Assembly: GCA_018674025.1 (NCBI GenBank)
Contig: JABHBC010000103.1
Coordinates: 1 to 9,405 of the forward strand
Length of the DNA stretch: 9,405 nt
From: Flavobacteriaceae bacterium
GTDB lineage: Bacteria; Bacteroidota; Bacteroidia; Flavobacteriales; Flavobacteriaceae
Direction: 5' to 3'
The notes beneath the pieces were generated by a model that was not told the origin of the DNA, made no database searches, and worked only from the letters and a program-made list of their open reading frames with translations. Positions 1 to 6,259 of this stretch are shown here, piece after piece. Each line of letters opens with the position of its first letter. The first letter of the stretch is position 1. The position numbers and the translations under genes are program-made.

Positions 1-1290
1 CCTGATGTTCGTTTTGTAATCCATCACGATATTCCAAAAAGTATCGAAAGTTATTATCAAGAAACAGGTAGGGCAGGTCGTGACGGAGGGGAAGGAAATT
101 GCATAGCTTATTATGCTTATAAAGATATTGAAAAGTTAGAAAAATTCATGTCTGGTAAACCAGTTGCTGAGCAAGAAATTGGTCACGCATTATTACAAGA
201 AATGGTTTCTTATGCAGAAACGTCGATTTCAAGAAGAAAATTTATTTTGCATTATTTTGGAGAACAGTTTGATAATAAAACTGGTGATGGTGGTATGTTA
301 GATGATAATATGAGAAATCCTAAACCTCAATTTGAAGCCAAGTTAGATGTTTTAAATATTCTTAAAATAATCAATGAAACAAAAGAAATTTATAAGTCTA
401 AGGATTTGGTTGATATTTTAGTTGGAAAAGAAAATGCACTCATTAAATCTCATAGTATTACTAGTAGTTCGTTGTTTGCGATTGGAAAAGACAAACCCTA
501 TGATTACTGGATGGCTTTAATAAGACAGTGTATAATAGCACTTCTTTTAAAAAAGGATATAGAGACTTATGGAATTGTTAAGATTTCTGAAACAGGACTT
601 AAATTTTTAAGTAAGCCTGTCTCATTTATGATGACTAAAGATCATCATCATAGAGATAAATCTAATAAAAGTTCATCTTTTAAAAACTTAAACATTTCTG
701 GAGACGATATCTTGCTAAAAATGCTTAAAAACTTAAGAAAGGATATCGCACATAAATTAAATATCCCTCCATTTGTGATTTTTCAAGATCCATCATTAAA
801 TGATATGACTTTGAAGTATCCAACTTCGATTTCTGAAATGTCTAATATTTATGGAGTAGGTGAAGGTAAGTCAAAAAAATATGGTCCTGATTTTATTAAC
901 CTAATTAGTAAATATGTTAAAGAAAATAATATTACAATTGAGGAAGATGTAGTAGTTAAATCTACAGGTACAAATTCTGCTTTAAAATTATATATTATTC
1001 AAAGTATTGATAGAAAACTTCCCTTGGAGGATATTGCATCCGCAAAATCTTTGGAGATGATAGATTTTATAAAAGAAATGGAGGTTATCGTTTACTCCGG
1101 AACAAAATTAAATATTAAATATTGGATAGATTATTTATTTGATGAAGACCAGCAGGATGAACTTAACGATTACTTCATGGAATCTGAATCTGATGATTTA
1201 AAACTAGCAATTGAAGAATTTGATGGTGAATATGAAGAGGAAGACCTAAGATTATTTAGAATTAAATTCTTAAGTGAAGTTGCAAATTAA
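1..1290 (+). CDS. recQ: ATP-dependent DNA helicase RecQ, C-terminal part (5' end outside window)
   Basis: A superfamily 2 DNA helicase that unwinds DNA 3'->5' in recombination and repair. The frame is open from base 1 and the first ATG (148) is internal, so about 429 codons of a larger protein are present. Counting from the first codon of the window, helicase motif VI is seen at residues 20-29 (QETGRAGRDG), at the end of the second RecA-like lobe. Next come the zinc-subdomain helices (about 60-90), an RQC winged helix (about 114-206), and an HRDC domain (about 234-310). Last is a C-terminal helical region with a very acidic stretch (residues about 380-417). The zinc subdomain lacks all four cysteine ligands expected in E. 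coli RecQ: Ser, Gly, Leu and Met occupy the aligned places between 229 and 312. The HRDC and C-terminal order makes RecQ secure; the helicase core cannot be assessed here. No terminator follows the stop. Confidence 0.95.
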   Translation, partial: PDVRFVIHHDIPKSIESYYQETGRAGRDGGEGNCIAYYAYKDIEKLEKFMSGKPVAEQEIGHALLQEMVSYAETSISRRKFILHYFGEQFDNKTGDGGMLDDNMRNPKPQFEAKLDVLNILKIINETKEIYKSKDLVDILVGKENALIKSHSITSSSLFAIGKDKPYDYWMALIRQCIIALLLKKDIETYGIVKISETGLKFLSKPVSFMMTKDHHHRDKSNKSSSFKNLNISGDDILLKMLKNLRKDIAHKLNIPPFVIFQDPSLNDMTLKYPTSISEMSNIYGVGEGKSKKYGPDFINLISKYVKENNITIEEDVVVKSTGTNSALKLYIIQSIDRKLPLEDIASAKSLEMIDFIKEMEVIVYSGTKLNIKYWIDYLFDEDQQDELNDYFMESESDDLKLAIEEFDGEYEEEDLRLFRIKFLSEVAN

Positions 1291-1303
1291 TTCAAAAGAC
1301 TTT

Positions 1304-1333
1304 TTCAATAGGCTAACTAATATTGTATATTCG
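1304..1333 (+). promoter_or_regulatory. Candidate promoter of the prolyl isomerase gene
   Basis: TATATTCG at 1326-1333 matches the Bacteroidota -7 consensus TAnnTTTG at all but one fixed position. A poor -33 candidate (TTC, 1304-1306) lies 19 bp upstream. Transcription would start near 1339, giving a leader of about 15 nt. It sits in the only gap (63 bp) between recQ and the isomerase gene, so readthrough from recQ is also possible. Confidence 0.4.
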
Positions 1334-1353
1334 CGCTCTAAATAAATTATTTT

Positions 1354-2289
1354 ATGAAAAACGGATTGTACGCAATAGTGAATACTTCGAAGGGAAATAT
1401 CACATTAAATTTAGAATTTGAAAAAACTCCAGCAACCGTTGGAAATTTTGTAGCACTTTGTGAAGGAGAAATGAAAAATTCGTCAAAGGATTTAGGTGTT
1501 CCGTACTACAACAATTTGAAATTCCACAGGGTTATAAATGACTTTATGGTACAAGCAGGTTGTCCGCTAGGGACAGGTACAGGTAATCCAGGTTATAAAT
1601 TTGATGATGAATTTCACCCAGAACTAAAACATGATAAGGCTGGGATACTATCTATGGCTAATGCTGGCCCAGGGACAAATGGAAGCCAGTTTTTTATCAC
1701 TCATGTACCAACTGCCTGGCTGGACAATAAACACACTGTTTTTGGAAGTGTTTTGGAGGGAATGGATATAGTTAATACAATTGAACAGGGAGATGAAATT
1801 ATCGATATTAAAATTTCAAGAGTAGGGGATGAAGCGAATAGTTTTAATGCACTGAAATCATTTAATGATTTTAATGAGTCTGCTATTCAAAGGGAAAAAG
1901 AAATTAAAGAAAATAATTTAAAAAATTTGAATAATATTTCTAAAGGATTTGAGGTTACAACCTCTGGACTTAGATATAAAATTACGGATAAAGGTAACGG
2001 CAATTCTGCAGTTGTTGGAAAGAATGTTAAAGTTCATTATAAAGGACAATTGATAGATGGTACAGTTTTCGATTCTTCCTTTAAAAGAAATGAACCCATT
2101 GAATTTACTTTAGGAATTGGGCAGGTAATTAAAGGATGGGATGAAGGTCTTGCTCTTTTGTCAGAAGGTGATAAAGCAAGATTTATTATTCCAAGTGATT
2201 TGGCTTATGGTGAGGCTGGAGCAGGAGGAGTTATTCCGCCAAATGCAAATCTAATTTTTGATGTAGAGTTAGTTTCTGTAGCTAATTAA
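1354..2289 (+). CDS. Dual-domain peptidyl-prolyl cis-trans isomerase (cyclophilin-FKBP fusion)
   Basis: Catalyses cis-trans isomerisation of Xaa-Pro bonds and probably assists protein folding. Residues about 5-158 form a cyclophilin domain whose active-site residues all seem present: R59, F64 and Q67 (FHRV, FMVQ), M101, Q112 and F114 (SQFFIT), W122 and H127. A charged linker (about 160-198) rich in Asn, Lys and Glu leads to an FKBP domain (about 200-309). That domain keeps the pocket residues Y229, F239-D240, V258-I259, W262, Y285 and F302. No signal peptide is visible, so a cytoplasmic location is inferred. The start follows a short A/T-rich leader without a Shine-Dalgarno sequence, as usual in Bacteroidota. 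Its stop codon overlaps that of the convergent thioredoxin-like gene. Fusions of these two isomerase families are known from some bacteria, including flavobacteria, and from apicomplexan parasites. Confidence 0.95.
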   Translation: MKNGLYAIVNTSKGNITLNLEFEKTPATVGNFVALCEGEMKNSSKDLGVPYYNNLKFHRVINDFMVQAGCPLGTGTGNPGYKFDDEFHPELKHDKAGILSMANAGPGTNGSQFFITHVPTAWLDNKHTVFGSVLEGMDIVNTIEQGDEIIDIKISRVGDEANSFNALKSFNDFNESAIQREKEIKENNLKNLNNISKGFEVTTSGLRYKITDKGNGNSAVVGKNVKVHYKGQLIDGTVFDSSFKRNEPIEFTLGIGQVIKGWDEGLALLSEGDKARFIIPSDLAYGEAGAGGVIPPNANLIFDVELVSVAN

Positions 2290-2843
2290 TCTTTCCATTT
2301 AATATTACACCCAATACTTGGTTTTTGAGTTTTAGTGTTTTCTACTTTGTTTATAAGACAATCGATTGCATGTATTAAATCTTCGCCAGTTAGAGGTTTA
2401 TTATTTCCAGGTCTAGAGTCGTCAATTTGTCCCCTATAGACAAGTAGGTTGTTATTATCATATAAATAAATATCAGGTGTGCATGCAGCATCATATATTC
2501 TGGCTATTTCTTGTGTTTCATCAAATAAGTAAGGAAAATCATATTTATTGTCCTTCGCATGCTTTTTCATTTTTAGTGGACCATCCTCTGGATATTTATT
2601 TACATCATTACTCGATATAGCAATAGTACTCACACCTAACTTTTTATATTTACTGGAAATTTTAATTAATATTGGATTTATGTGAACCACATATGGACAG
2701 TGATTACATATGAATAAAATTATAGTCCCCACTGAACCTTTAATCTTCTTAAAGCTAACTTTACTTTCGCTTACTGTATCGTATAAATAGAAATCTTTAG
2801 CTTCACTTCCCAAAGGAATCATATTTGAATTAGTTCTTGCCAT
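2286..2843 (-). CDS. Thioredoxin-like fold protein of the AhpC/TSA-redoxin type
   Basis: A 185-residue thioredoxin-fold protein, probably a cytoplasmic thiol-disulfide oxidoreductase or peroxiredoxin-like enzyme. The redox motif CNHC is at residues 46-49, in the phrase FICNHCPYV at the end of the first core strand. The cis-proline follows Thr at T122-P123 (ACTPDIYLYD), and the strand after it continues normally. Further cysteines are C121, C162 and C179, the last within PSIGCNIKW near the C terminus. There is no signal sequence or membrane segment, which argues against a periplasmic TlpA/ResA role. The ATG start fits the family N terminus (MIPLGSEAKDF resembles the usual G-x-x-A-xx-F opening). 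It is divergent from csaA, with 33 bp between start codons. Its stop overlaps that of the prolyl isomerase gene by 4 bp. The family is clear; substrate and partner are unknown. Confidence 0.88.
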   Translation of the reverse strand: MARTNSNMIPLGSEAKDFYLYDTVSESKVSFKKIKGSVGTIILFICNHCPYVVHINPILIKISSKYKKLGVSTIAISSNDVNKYPEDGPLKMKKHAKDNKYDFPYLFDETQEIARIYDAACTPDIYLYDNNNLLVYRGQIDDSRPGNNKPLTGEDLIHAIDCLINKVENTKTQKPSIGCNIKWKD

Positions 2844-2876
2844 AGTTATAGAGATTAAAAATTGTATTATTGTAAA

Positions 2877-3212
2877 ATGATTAAAGATATAAATTTCGAT
2901 GACTTTTCAAAAATAGATATCCGAGTTGGATCTATTATTGACGCTTATTTAAATAAAGTTTCTAAAAAACCTGCTTTTATTTTAATTATTGATTTTGGCC
3001 CTCTGGGTATGTATAAATCTTCTGCTCAGCTAACAAAAAATTATAAAGCTGAAAATTTAATAGGTGTTCAAGTTACTGCTGTTATAAATTTACCAAAAAA
3101 ACAAATAGGAAAAGTTATGAGCTCATGTCTAGTTTTAGCCGCAATTAATCAAGAAAATACTACATTGCTAATACCTTCAAAAAAAGTAATTAACGGAACT
3201 ATGGTTGCTTAA
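2877..3212 (+). CDS. csaA: CsaA-type tRNA-binding domain protein
   Basis: A 111-residue single-domain OB-fold protein of the tRNA-binding (EMAP II / Trbp111-like) family. Homologues bind tRNA, and the Bacillus CsaA protein has been ascribed chaperone-like, secretion-related activity. Hallmarks are DFSKIDIRVGSI at residues 8-19, KKPAFILIIDFGPLG (about 29-43), the KSSAQLT motif (about 46-52), VINLPKKQIGKVMSSCLVLAA (the Met-Ser-containing strand near the end) and the closing NGTMVA. The ATG at 2877 is chosen because the family normally begins just before this W/F-xx-F segment. A TTG 15 bp upstream (2862) is in frame but would add five atypical residues. The gene is divergent from the thioredoxin-like gene and converges on the M14 peptidase gene with one base between stops, so no intrinsic terminator fits there. 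Confidence 0.92.
   Translation: MIKDINFDDFSKIDIRVGSIIDAYLNKVSKKPAFILIIDFGPLGMYKSSAQLTKNYKAENLIGVQVTAVINLPKKQIGKVMSSCLVLAAINQENTTLLIPSKKVINGTMVA
2882..2910 (-). promoter_or_regulatory. Possible promoter of the thioredoxin-like gene, inside the csaA 5' end
   Basis: On the minus strand TATCTTTA (2882-2889) differs at one fixed base from TAnnTTTG. A TTG (2908-2910) lies 18 bp upstream, within a TTTTTGAAAAG context. Transcription would start near 2875 and give a leader of about 30 nt. Because only 33 bp separate the two start codons, any promoter for this gene must overlap csaA. In AT-rich DNA such matches occur by chance. Confidence 0.3.
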
Positions 3213-3213
3213 T

Positions 3214-5730
3214 TTAAAATTGATCGCTGAAATAAATTGCATTCATTAATAACTTGTTAGTTCCATACCAAAAAGCTCTAAAGTTTGTATTATCAGTAAA
3301 ACATGTGACTTGACCTTTTTTATAAGCACCAGTTTTAAATGGCACAGTTGATTTAATTAACTCTAAATTCTCTTTTGAAATATAACCACTAAGAAGAGGA
3401 TTTTCAGAGTAAATTATTGGATTATTGTAGCTAATGTCATCTTGGTCCATAAATATTGTTGTATTTCTAAAAAGTGAAATATTTTTATTCTTGTATCCAA
3501 AATTTATTGGATGGCTAAGATCTAGTTTAGCTTCAAAAATTGCGCCCCCAATAACTTGAGCGCCAAAGTGATTTTTCCTTTCACCAAAACTTATATTATT
3601 TGTTTCAAATTTTTTAGTTTTAAACTTTAGATCTAGTAACTTATTTTTGTTGATCCAATTCAATGAATTTTTAAAAGCAATTAAGTTACCACCTTGTTCA
3701 GTCCATTGTACAATTTTAGATGTATTTAGATCTGACAAACTATTTGAGCTTGGCATAATAATAGATGTATATTTTGATAAATTTGATCTTGAAATAGACT
3801 TAACATCTAATTTAGTAATAGTAATACCATACCTAACGTCAAATAAATGCCAAATTTCTCCTGCATCGTACGAATTAACTCCTTCACCTACTATAACTGC
3901 AACTTTTTGCTTATTAATAGTCTTAAACTCTGAGCTGCCAAGATCAATTCCATCTGCTAATCCTGTATCAACCCCATCAATAATTAAATTATTTTTTATA
4001 GCTAAACTAGTTAACATTTCAAATAATGAGTTACTTGAAATGTTTTGATTTTGTACTGGAATTAAAATCGTGCCATAGTCATATTTTTTATTATTTAACT
4101 TAAATTCTTTTAGTGCTACTTTTGCTAAAATATTATTGTCTAATATTTCATTAAGAACACTAGGAGAATAGTATTCATTCCAACTCATTAAGTAAGCATA
4201 GTTACTCTTGAATTTTACAGCACCTAAAGGCTTGTTTAGCTCTAGCACTTCTTCACCTGCCATATCCATCGATATATCCATATTGTAGTCTAGGTTAAAT
4301 GCTAAAGGAAATGTCCAAGCTGATACATCATAAAATAGACTATCTTGAAACGTTGTTCTTTTTTCAAACATAGCATTTATCAATTTAAAGTTTTTCTGGT
4401 TTTTTGGAACAACATATGAATAGTTCTTTTTGTAATTAATTTTATCTTTTGAAAAATTATTTTTTACATGGTGAAATTTAATCTTGTGCCTTTTCAAAAT
4501 CTCAGCTAAATGATAAGTTTTTGCTGCATTTTTTTCATCTCCAAATATTATAGCTGATTTTTTTTGTTTATTGCCTTCCTCTCTAGATTTCTTGTAAAAA
4601 TTATATTGATAATTTAATATTTCATTCCTCATGTTTAAAGCAGCTTCTAGAGTTGATAATCCAGCAGTTAGTTGATTTTTTATAGTAAATGGAAATGTTA
4701 GTATTCCATTATCACTTTTTTGAATATGACCTCTTGAACTTGCTTGTTCAAATAATATCCCAATTCCACCATTTATATCAGGAAATGTAGACCCTTTTCC
4801 ATAATAAAAATCATCGAAATTTTCTTCAGAATAATAAAGTGAACCTATTTTATCTAATGCTTTTACATGATACTTTGATATTTTTCTTGTAATGTCTTGA
4901 TTTAATTTTGATGTTAGAGGATGGGTTCTAGAAGGTACACCTGGCTGAAAAAAGAAAGTAGAATTAGTTCCCATTTCGTGATGGTCTGTTAGAATGTTTG
5001 GAAGCCATTGGTGAAAAGTATTAATTCGTACTTTAGACTCAGGTAATTGAACAGGTAACCAATCTCTGTTCATATCAAACCAATAATGATTTGTTCTTCC
5101 ACCTGGCCAAACTTCATTATACTCTCTGTCATTTGAATCTGGGTTTAAATTTATGTTTTTGTTGGTGTTAGCCCAATAAGCAAATCTCTGTAATCCATCT
5201 GGATTGAAAGAGGGGTCTAGAAGAATAATTGTATTATTTAAAAGCTTATTGACAAAATCGTCATTTGAAGCTGCTAAGTAATAGGCTAAAAGTAATGCTG
5301 AATTAGATCCACTTGGCTCATTTCCATGAATAGAAAAACCTTGGTAAACAACTAATGGACTATCTGTTTTTGGAGTTATAATTCCATTAGTTTGATTTAT
5401 GTGATTTTTTTTAATTTGATTAATATTTATGTGATTTTTTTTAGAAGTAATAGTTAACAAAATTAATGGTCTATCTTCAAAAGTTTTACCTCTTTCTTCA
5501 ATAGTAATTCTTTCAGAACTTGAAGCTAGTTTTCTCATGTATTCGACCAGTTTATCATGGCTTATGTGCCATTTTCCAACAGAGTGACCAATAACACTTT
5601 CAGGAGTCGGAATATCTTTGTCTAGGGTTGAGATATCTTGTTGTGAAAAGTAGTAATCTAAGCTTGTATTCTCTTGTCCATGAGAAATTAATGTAAGACT
5701 TAGTATGCATAAATAAATAATATTTTTCAT
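3214..5730 (-). CDS. Secreted M14-family zinc carboxypeptidase with C-terminal amidotransferase-like domain
   Basis: An 838-residue metallopeptidase predicted to cleave peptides outside the cytoplasm. A signal peptide is evident at residues 1-18 (hydrophobic core IIYLCILSLTLI, likely cut before Q19); no lipobox cysteine follows. The M14 catalytic domain spans about 48-370. It holds zinc ligands H135 and E138 in HGNE, the third ligand at H250 or H251 (TDHHEMG), substrate-binding N221-R222 (MNRDW) and the general base E328 (LFEQASSRG), so it appears active. A basic, weakly conserved segment (about 378-450) follows. Residues about 608-690 begin with VAVIVGEGVNSYD and resemble a class I glutamine amidotransferase-like fold without an obvious nucleophile Cys. 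The end (FRAFWYGTNKLLMNAIYF) is typical of large Bacteroidota M14 proteins and is not a type IX secretion domain. Periplasmic or outer-surface location is inferred. Confidence 0.92.
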   Translation of the reverse strand: MKNIIYLCILSLTLISHGQENTSLDYYFSQQDISTLDKDIPTPESVIGHSVGKWHISHDKLVEYMRKLASSSERITIEERGKTFEDRPLILLTITSKKNHININQIKKNHINQTNGIITPKTDSPLVVYQGFSIHGNEPSGSNSALLLAYYLAASNDDFVNKLLNNTIILLDPSFNPDGLQRFAYWANTNKNINLNPDSNDREYNEVWPGGRTNHYWFDMNRDWLPVQLPESKVRINTFHQWLPNILTDHHEMGTNSTFFFQPGVPSRTHPLTSKLNQDITRKISKYHVKALDKIGSLYYSEENFDDFYYGKGSTFPDINGGIGILFEQASSRGHIQKSDNGILTFPFTIKNQLTAGLSTLEAALNMRNEILNYQYNFYKKSREEGNKQKKSAIIFGDEKNAAKTYHLAEILKRHKIKFHHVKNNFSKDKINYKKNYSYVVPKNQKNFKLINAMFEKRTTFQDSLFYDVSAWTFPLAFNLDYNMDISMDMAGEEVLELNKPLGAVKFKSNYAYLMSWNEYYSPSVLNEILDNNILAKVALKEFKLNNKKYDYGTILIPVQNQNISSNSLFEMLTSLAIKNNLIIDGVDTGLADGIDLGSSEFKTINKQKVAVIVGEGVNSYDAGEIWHLFDVRYGITITKLDVKSISRSNLSKYTSIIMPSSNSLSDLNTSKIVQWTEQGGNLIAFKNSLNWINKNKLLDLKFKTKKFETNNISFGERKNHFGAQVIGGAIFEAKLDLSHPINFGYKNKNISLFRNTTIFMDQDDISYNNPIIYSENPLLSGYISKENLELIKSTVPFKTGAYKKGQVTCFTDNTNFRAFWYGTNKLLMNAIYFSDQF
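5396..5443 (-). repeat. Short in-frame direct repeat within the M14 peptidase gene
   Basis: An 18-bp unit, TTTATGTGATTTTTTTTA on the plus strand, occurs at 5396-5413 and again at 5426-5443, a spacing of exactly 30 bp. In the protein it gives a 10-residue period (KKNHIN at 97-102 and again at 107-112). It lies between the N-terminal segment and the strand before the HGNE zinc motif. Each copy has an 8-base A run on the coding strand, a potential slippage point. Confidence 0.85.
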
Positions 5731-5759
5731 AAAAAGGTAGATTTTATTTTTTTAAATAT

Positions 5760-5791
5760 AAAAAAACCGTAATGATTAATTACGGTTTTTT
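5760..5791 (-). terminator. Intrinsic terminator downstream of the DUF3276 gene
   Basis: A perfect 7-bp stem (CCGTAAT at 5767-5773 with ATTACGG at 5779-5785) encloses a 5-nt loop. It is flanked by seven A (5760-5766) and six T (5786-5791), which extend the pairing. On the minus strand it lies about 25 bp after the DUF3276 stop codon and ends in a U run, so it should separate that transcript from the peptidase gene. It is symmetric and could also work on the plus strand. Confidence 0.88.
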
Positions 5792-5814
5792 AATTTAATT
5801 TAATTTAGTTAAAA

Positions 5815-6201
5815 TTAAATATCTTCAAATTTCACATCTGTGAAATCCGTTGAATTTTCTTCATCAGATTTATCTGTATTTTTTTCTGAATTGTAGTCTT
5901 CTTTTTTGAAATCTTTTTGATGACGATCACTAATTACTTCTTCACCCTTTTCATTGATAATATAATCTGTCATTTCATTAAGTATGTTTGAAAACTCACT
6001 AAAATCTTCTTTGTAAAGATATATTTTGTGTTTTTTGTAATGAAAAGATCCATCATCATTAGTGAATTTTTTACTTTCTGTAAGAGTTAAGTAATAATCT
6101 CCTGCTTTTGTCGATCTTACGTCAAAAAAGTAGGTTCTTCTTCCTGCTCTTAATACTTTTGAAAATATTTCCTCTCTATCTCTAAAATCATTGTTTTCCA
6201 T
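5815..6201 (-). CDS. DUF3276 (PUR-alpha-like) nucleic-acid-binding protein
   Basis: A 128-residue protein of the DUF3276 / bacterial Pur-alpha family, widespread in Bacteroidota. Residues about 9-100 form the conserved core. It opens with EEIFSKVLRAGRRTYFFDVR, continues through STKAGDYYLTLTESKKF and HYKKHKIYLYKEDF, and ends with EKGEEVISDRHQKDF. The beta-rich, Arg/Lys-bearing pattern suits single-stranded DNA or RNA binding, as shown for the spirochaete member of the PUR family; the role in this organism is unknown. After about residue 102 the tail is short, highly acidic (Asp, Glu, Ser, Thr, Asn) and probably disordered. The gene has its own near-consensus promoter and a strong terminator, so it is probably transcribed alone although it lies 58 bp downstream of the ABC exporter gene on the same strand. 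Confidence 0.93.
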   Translation of the reverse strand: MENNDFRDREEIFSKVLRAGRRTYFFDVRSTKAGDYYLTLTESKKFTNDDGSFHYKKHKIYLYKEDFSEFSNILNEMTDYIINEKGEEVISDRHQKDFKKEDYNSEKNTDKSDEENSTDFTDVKFEDI

Positions 6202-6225
6202 AATATAAAAGTTTAATTAATTAAT

Positions 6226-6255
6226 CAAATCTATAAAAAAAACTAAACTTCACAA
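6226..6255 (-). promoter_or_regulatory. Strong Bacteroidota-type promoter of the DUF3276 gene
   Basis: On the minus strand a TTG at 6253-6255 is followed by exactly 19 bp and then TAGATTTG (6226-6233), a complete match to TAnnTTTG. Transcription would start near 6220, giving a leader of about 18 nt that is very AT-rich and has no Shine-Dalgarno sequence. This is the best promoter match in the window. Confidence 0.7.
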
Positions 6256-6259
6256 CTTA

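Noticed and set aside
2862..2876. Upstream TTG start for csaA
   Set aside because: It would add MYYCK, which the family lacks. The ATG at 2877 gives the expected N terminus.
3214..3300. Type IX secretion C-terminal sorting domain on the M14 peptidase
   Set aside because: The C terminus (GTNKLLMNAIYFSDQF) ends the enzyme's own fold and lacks the Ig-like sorting domain and its motifs.
3647..4048. Open frame of 133 codons on the plus strand
   Set aside because: It lies fully antisense within the M14 peptidase gene, whose frame is supported by catalytic motifs. Its translation resembles no family and its composition is that of an opposite-strand shadow.
5731..5760. TATATTTA (minus strand, 5753-5760) as the M14 gene promoter
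   Set aside because: It resembles a -7 box, but the -33 region falls inside the terminator stem without a TTG and such matches are frequent in this AT-rich DNA.
5792..5820. AT-only inverted repeat and TTTAA-type 5-bp repeats just after the DUF3276 stop
   Set aside because: The pairing contains no G-C pairs of note and overlaps the stop codon. The adjacent GC-containing hairpin explains termination better.
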